Source: Chitinophagales bacterium
GTDB lineage: Bacteria; Bacteroidota; Bacteroidia; Chitinophagales; UBA2359
Assembly: GCA_020629335.1 (NCBI GenBank)
Contig: JAHDDN010000228.1
Location: 1 to 8,584, forward strand
Length of the DNA stretch: 8,584 nucleotides
Direction of reading: 5' to 3'
Shown here: positions 6,484 to 8,584 of the stretch, one piece after another
How positions within the stretch are numbered: position 1 is the first letter of the stretch
Layout: each line of letters opens with the position of its first letter
Made by a program: the position numbers and the translations under genes
The notes under the pieces: model-generated
Database searches by the model: none
Told to the model about the DNA's origin: nothing
Seen by the model: only the letters and a program-made list of their open reading frames with translations

Positions 6484-7353
6484 ATGTTTCACAAACCCTA
6501 CTCCACTAATAACTCAATGACTCATACAGTGAAATCAGCTGCTATGATTTCATTATTCCTAATGTTGTTTTTTATTGCTTTTGAGCCATTCGGACTGGAT
6601 GATATTCCTCGCTCAGAAAGCATCATGCTTGCTTTGGTCTATGGAGCACTCAATTTTTCAATCATTGTCATAGTTCAAGCTTTATTATTGGGTGTTTTTC
6701 CTCGATTCATGTTAGAAGATACCTGGACAATAGGGAAGGAGGTATTGAAGTATTTATTGCTGTTTTTCTGTATAACGATAGCCCTTTTATTAGTTAATGC
6801 CTGGTATTTAGGAATCAATTTGAAGCCGATCAACTTCCTTTCAGTCTTTATAAACGTATTATTGCTTGCCTCCTTACCAGTTGCAGGAGCAATTGCATAC
6901 AACTACAATAAGAAGCTGAAAATCAGTCTGAAAGAAGCCCAGAAGCTCAACCAACAAATTAATACAAGCAATGAAACACAAGCCGCAGAACAGCCAGCTC
7001 AAGTACAAAGTATTACTATCCAATCCGATAATCAAAGCGAAAGTTTCGACTTAATAGCTGATGATTTCCTCTATGCTGAAAGTGCCTCCAATTATATTGA
7101 TGTTTTTTATCTGAAAGAGGGCCAAAAAACCCAGAAAACCATCAGAAGCAGTCTGAAAAAGATGGAGCAAACTCACGGCCACTTGAAGCAGTTTTCCAGA
7201 TGCCATCGCACCTACATCGTCAATCTTAATCAAGTGGCCTCATTCGAGGGAAATTCCAGAGGCTATACCATCAGCTTAGTAGATGACTTGGGCTCCATCC
7301 CTGTATCCAGAGGCTATATTGAAAAGATCAAAACCACCATCGGAAAATCCTAA
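6484..7353 (+). CDS. membrane-anchored LytTR-family transcriptional regulator
   Basis: The 289-aa protein has four predicted membrane helices (about 17-37, 47-71, 89-110 and 116-139). A charged, coiled-coil-like linker (about 142-165) and a disordered Gln/Ala-rich stretch lead to a C-terminal LytTR DNA-binding domain (about 180-285). The LytTR domain shows DDFLYAESASNYIDVFY, RSSLKKMEQ, the strongly conserved FSRCHRTYIVNL (237-248), and VSRGYIEKIK at the end. There is no receiver domain, so it is not a classical response regulator; the membrane part probably senses a signal directly. LytTR proteins bind direct repeats upstream of their targets. The start could be the ATG at 6484 or the later one at 6517 (M12); both keep all four helices. 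It lies just after a terminator, so it has its own promoter, which I cannot identify. The next gene encodes a membrane protease. Confidence 0.92.
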   Translation: MFHKPYSTNNSMTHTVKSAAMISLFLMLFFIAFEPFGLDDIPRSESIMLALVYGALNFSIIVIVQALLLGVFPRFMLEDTWTIGKEVLKYLLLFFCITIALLLVNAWYLGINLKPINFLSVFINVLLLASLPVAGAIAYNYNKKLKISLKEAQKLNQQINTSNETQAAEQPAQVQSITIQSDNQSESFDLIADDFLYAESASNYIDVFYLKEGQKTQKTIRSSLKKMEQTHGHLKQFSRCHRTYIVNLNQVASFEGNSRGYTISLVDDLGSIPVSRGYIEKIKTTIGKS

Positions 7354-7479
7354 TATTTAGAAATTTTTATTTGATTCATTTAAAAGTCTCCACATGGATC
7401 ATTAATACGTTTCCATTGGTTCCTGTCATAAGTCTCTTACAGTTATTTGCAGGATTTTTGCGATTAGACAAGGCATTTT

Positions 7480-7560
7480 GCCCCTTCCCATTCATCCCAA
7501 AACCTACTGTTTATCCCATTTTCTACCCAATTATCCCATTTTTGCCCCCTCAATCCCTTT
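7480..7560. promoter_or_regulatory. phased CCC-box array upstream of the CPBP protease gene
   Basis: The 279-bp gap between the LytTR stop and the likely protease start holds eight C-runs, beginning at 7481, 7487, 7496, 7515, 7526, 7535, 7545 and 7555. The last five are spaced 11, 9, 10 and 10 bp, close to one helical turn. An exact 12-bp direct repeat, TTATCCCATTTT, occurs at 7511-7522 and 7531-7542. The array may be an operator for the adjacent LytTR regulator. The minus strand has the matching G-runs and could form a G-quadruplex. The rest of the gap shows nothing recognisable. Confidence 0.45.
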
Positions 7561-7632
7561 CGCTTGAAATAGTAGTAAATGATGCCTAAAATTGCACTGT
7601 GCAATCAAGCAAACAACATAAAACATCAAGCC

Positions 7633-8385
7633 ATGAAAAATCAAACAATCAATTGGAAATCAGTCGCCCTTTACTTTCTATTAGCAGTCGTATTAATCGC
7701 TCCCTTTCGAATACATACTTTGCAACCCGAATGGCTTCAGGCAGAAAATATCCCCCTAATTTTAATGAAAATGAAGGGCTGGTTAACGGGTTTTAGTCCT
7801 GCTTTAGCCGCCATCATTACGATATACTTGTTCAAACAATCACACCAAAAAACTGTCAGTTTCTTAGGCAATCGAAAAAGCATCAATTTTCTGATGATGA
7901 TCGTTCCATGGATCGTCTTAAGCATCATCGGGTTCAGCAATGATTTAGGGATCAACAGACAGCTCTACGGATTCGTCAATGGCGGTATCATCTTGATATA
8001 TGCCCTATTAGAAGAAAAAGGCTGGCGAGGCTTCTTAATAGATGCCTTAGTTCCCAGCTCAAAAATCAAAAAAGCACTCATCATCGGTAGCCTTTGGTAT
8101 CTATGGCATTTGACCCTATTAAATCGTTCCGCCTTCACGATGGACATCATTCAGCAAGAATTGATGTTTTGGGGCATCATGATAGTAGGAAGTTACTTCA
8201 TCAATGACTTGACCATGAAAACGAAATCTTACGGGGCCGCCGCTGGCCTACACATGCTCTTCAATGTAGTCACCGCCCTAAAAGGGGCTACTTCTAATGA
8301 AAAAATAGCCTTCCTAATCATTGCGTTTGGGCTTATTATTAGCATAGATCGCTTTCTTAATGCAGAAACGAAGGTGCGTGATTAG
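7633..8385 (+). CDS. CPBP-family intramembrane metalloprotease (CAAX/Abi type)
   Basis: The 250-aa membrane protein has about six to eight hydrophobic helices. It carries the three CPBP signature motifs in order: EEKGWRGFL (E127, E128, R132), WYLWHL (H159) and GLHMLFNVV (H207, N211). These correspond to the EExxxR, FxxxH and HxxxN motifs that form the metal site of Rce1-like glutamic proteases; here the aromatic position of the second motif is Tyr or Trp. The ATG at 7633 is preferred because the following KNQTINWKSVALYFLL gives a normal short N-terminus. An in-frame ATG at 7579 would add 18 polar residues with no similarity to the family. Bacterial members act in peptide maturation, immunity to self-made bacteriocins, or unknown membrane processes; the substrate here is unknown. 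It lies downstream of the membrane-anchored LytTR regulator, with a candidate operator between them. Confidence 0.9.
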   Translation: MKNQTINWKSVALYFLLAVVLIAPFRIHTLQPEWLQAENIPLILMKMKGWLTGFSPALAAIITIYLFKQSHQKTVSFLGNRKSINFLMMIVPWIVLSIIGFSNDLGINRQLYGFVNGGIILIYALLEEKGWRGFLIDALVPSSKIKKALIIGSLWYLWHLTLLNRSAFTMDIIQQELMFWGIMIVGSYFINDLTMKTKSYGAAAGLHMLFNVVTALKGATSNEKIAFLIIAFGLIISIDRFLNAETKVRD

Positions 8386-8408
8386 TTAAGTGGTGTGTTA
8401 GATGATTG

Positions 8409-8474
8409 GTGTATTAGTTGTTAGTTGAATCGTGTATTAGTGTATTGGTTTCCTACCTAATCAACTAATAACTA
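8409..8474. repeat. intergenic repeat with direct and inverted units
   Basis: GTGTATTAG occurs at 8409-8417 and 8432-8440, followed by the variant TGTATTGG. TAGTTGTTAGTTGA (8415-8428) is inverted to TCAACTAATAACTA (8461-8474) at 13 of 14 positions. The following ACTAAATT resembles the right flank of the large palindrome near 1250, so the two may belong to one dispersed repeat family. Confidence 0.5.
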
Positions 8475-8485
8475 TTTAACTAAAT

Positions 8486-8545
8486 TTGGGGCTTCCCCAT
8501 TTCTATTTTTCATTCGTCAGTAGGGGCGCTACCCATAGCCGTCAG
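8486..8545. repeat. GC-rich hairpin-containing intergenic segment
   Basis: This segment contains the hairpin GGGGCTTCCCC (8488-8498), a second G/C-run pair (GGGGCGCTACCC, 8523-8534), and a short direct repeat CGTCAG (8515-8520 and 8540-8545). Its composition differs from the surrounding AT-rich DNA. It has no T-tract immediately after the stems, so it is a poor intrinsic terminator. No ORF is visible between the protease stop and the window's end; the rest of this gap shows nothing more. Confidence 0.4.
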
Positions 8546-8584
8546 TTTTAGGAAAAAAGAAAAGGAATTAAGATTTTGAGAGAT

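Noticed and set aside
7371..7589. 72-codon plus-strand open frame after the LytTR gene
   Set aside because: Its Pro/Phe-rich product comes from the phased CCC boxes in the intergenic leader. It has no protein-like pattern and looks like non-coding regulatory DNA.
7633..8385. Abortive-infection (phage defence) gene
   Set aside because: CPBP proteins are often labelled Abi, but that name comes from a few lactococcal cases. No other defence gene is present here, so only the protease family is called.
1..8584. CRISPR array, tRNA, rRNA or transposase
   Set aside because: I see no regularly spaced identical repeats with unique spacers, no tRNA-like cloverleaf with conserved TTCRANNC, no rRNA signature and no transposase motifs on either strand.

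Overview
The window looks like chromosomal DNA from a marine or soil Bacteroidota, most likely in the Cytophagales. The reasons are the AT-rich composition, the almost complete lack of Shine-Dalgarno sequences, two clear Bacteroidota-type -7 promoter elements (TAnnTTTG), a membrane-anchored LytTR regulator, and long structured intergenic repeats. The taxonomic call is an inference from these features and was not tested against a database.

Layout, left to right, all genes on the plus strand. (1) 1-1010: structured repeat-like sequence running straight into a 5'-open hypothetical ORF, then a second hypothetical protein of 206 aa. (2) 1011-1465: a gene-free stretch with a very large imperfect palindrome (about 1065-1236), followed by the promoter and operator of the next gene. 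(3) 1466-6360: an AraC-family regulator, then a two-gene unit. That unit encodes a cytoplasmic protein with two SnoaL/NTF2-like domains and a 987-aa exported protein. The exported protein carries two six-cysteine modules, four internal modules in A-B-B-A order (B resembles the ABM/dimeric alpha-beta-barrel fold), and two further SnoaL-like domains. A strong hairpin terminator closes the unit. (4) 6484-8385: a four-helix membrane-anchored LytTR transcription factor and a CPBP (CAAX/Abi-type) intramembrane protease, separated by a gene-free leader with helically phased CCC boxes. (5) 8386-8584: repeat-like intergenic DNA.

The main result is that the AraC gene and the SnoaL/exported-protein unit have promoters of nearly identical design. 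Each has two T-tract-ACCCT boxes exactly 21 bp apart, then 20 bp to a TA(T/C)CTTTG -7 element, with the downstream box sitting where a -33 element would be. The simplest reading is that the AraC protein controls its own gene and the adjacent unit from these boxes. The unit would then be a small regulon with one cytoplasmic and one exported protein, both built from tandem small-ligand-binding folds (NTF2/SnoaL and ABM-like). The ligand or substrate cannot be read from the sequence. The LytTR/CPBP pair may be a separate membrane-signalling module with its own phased operator.
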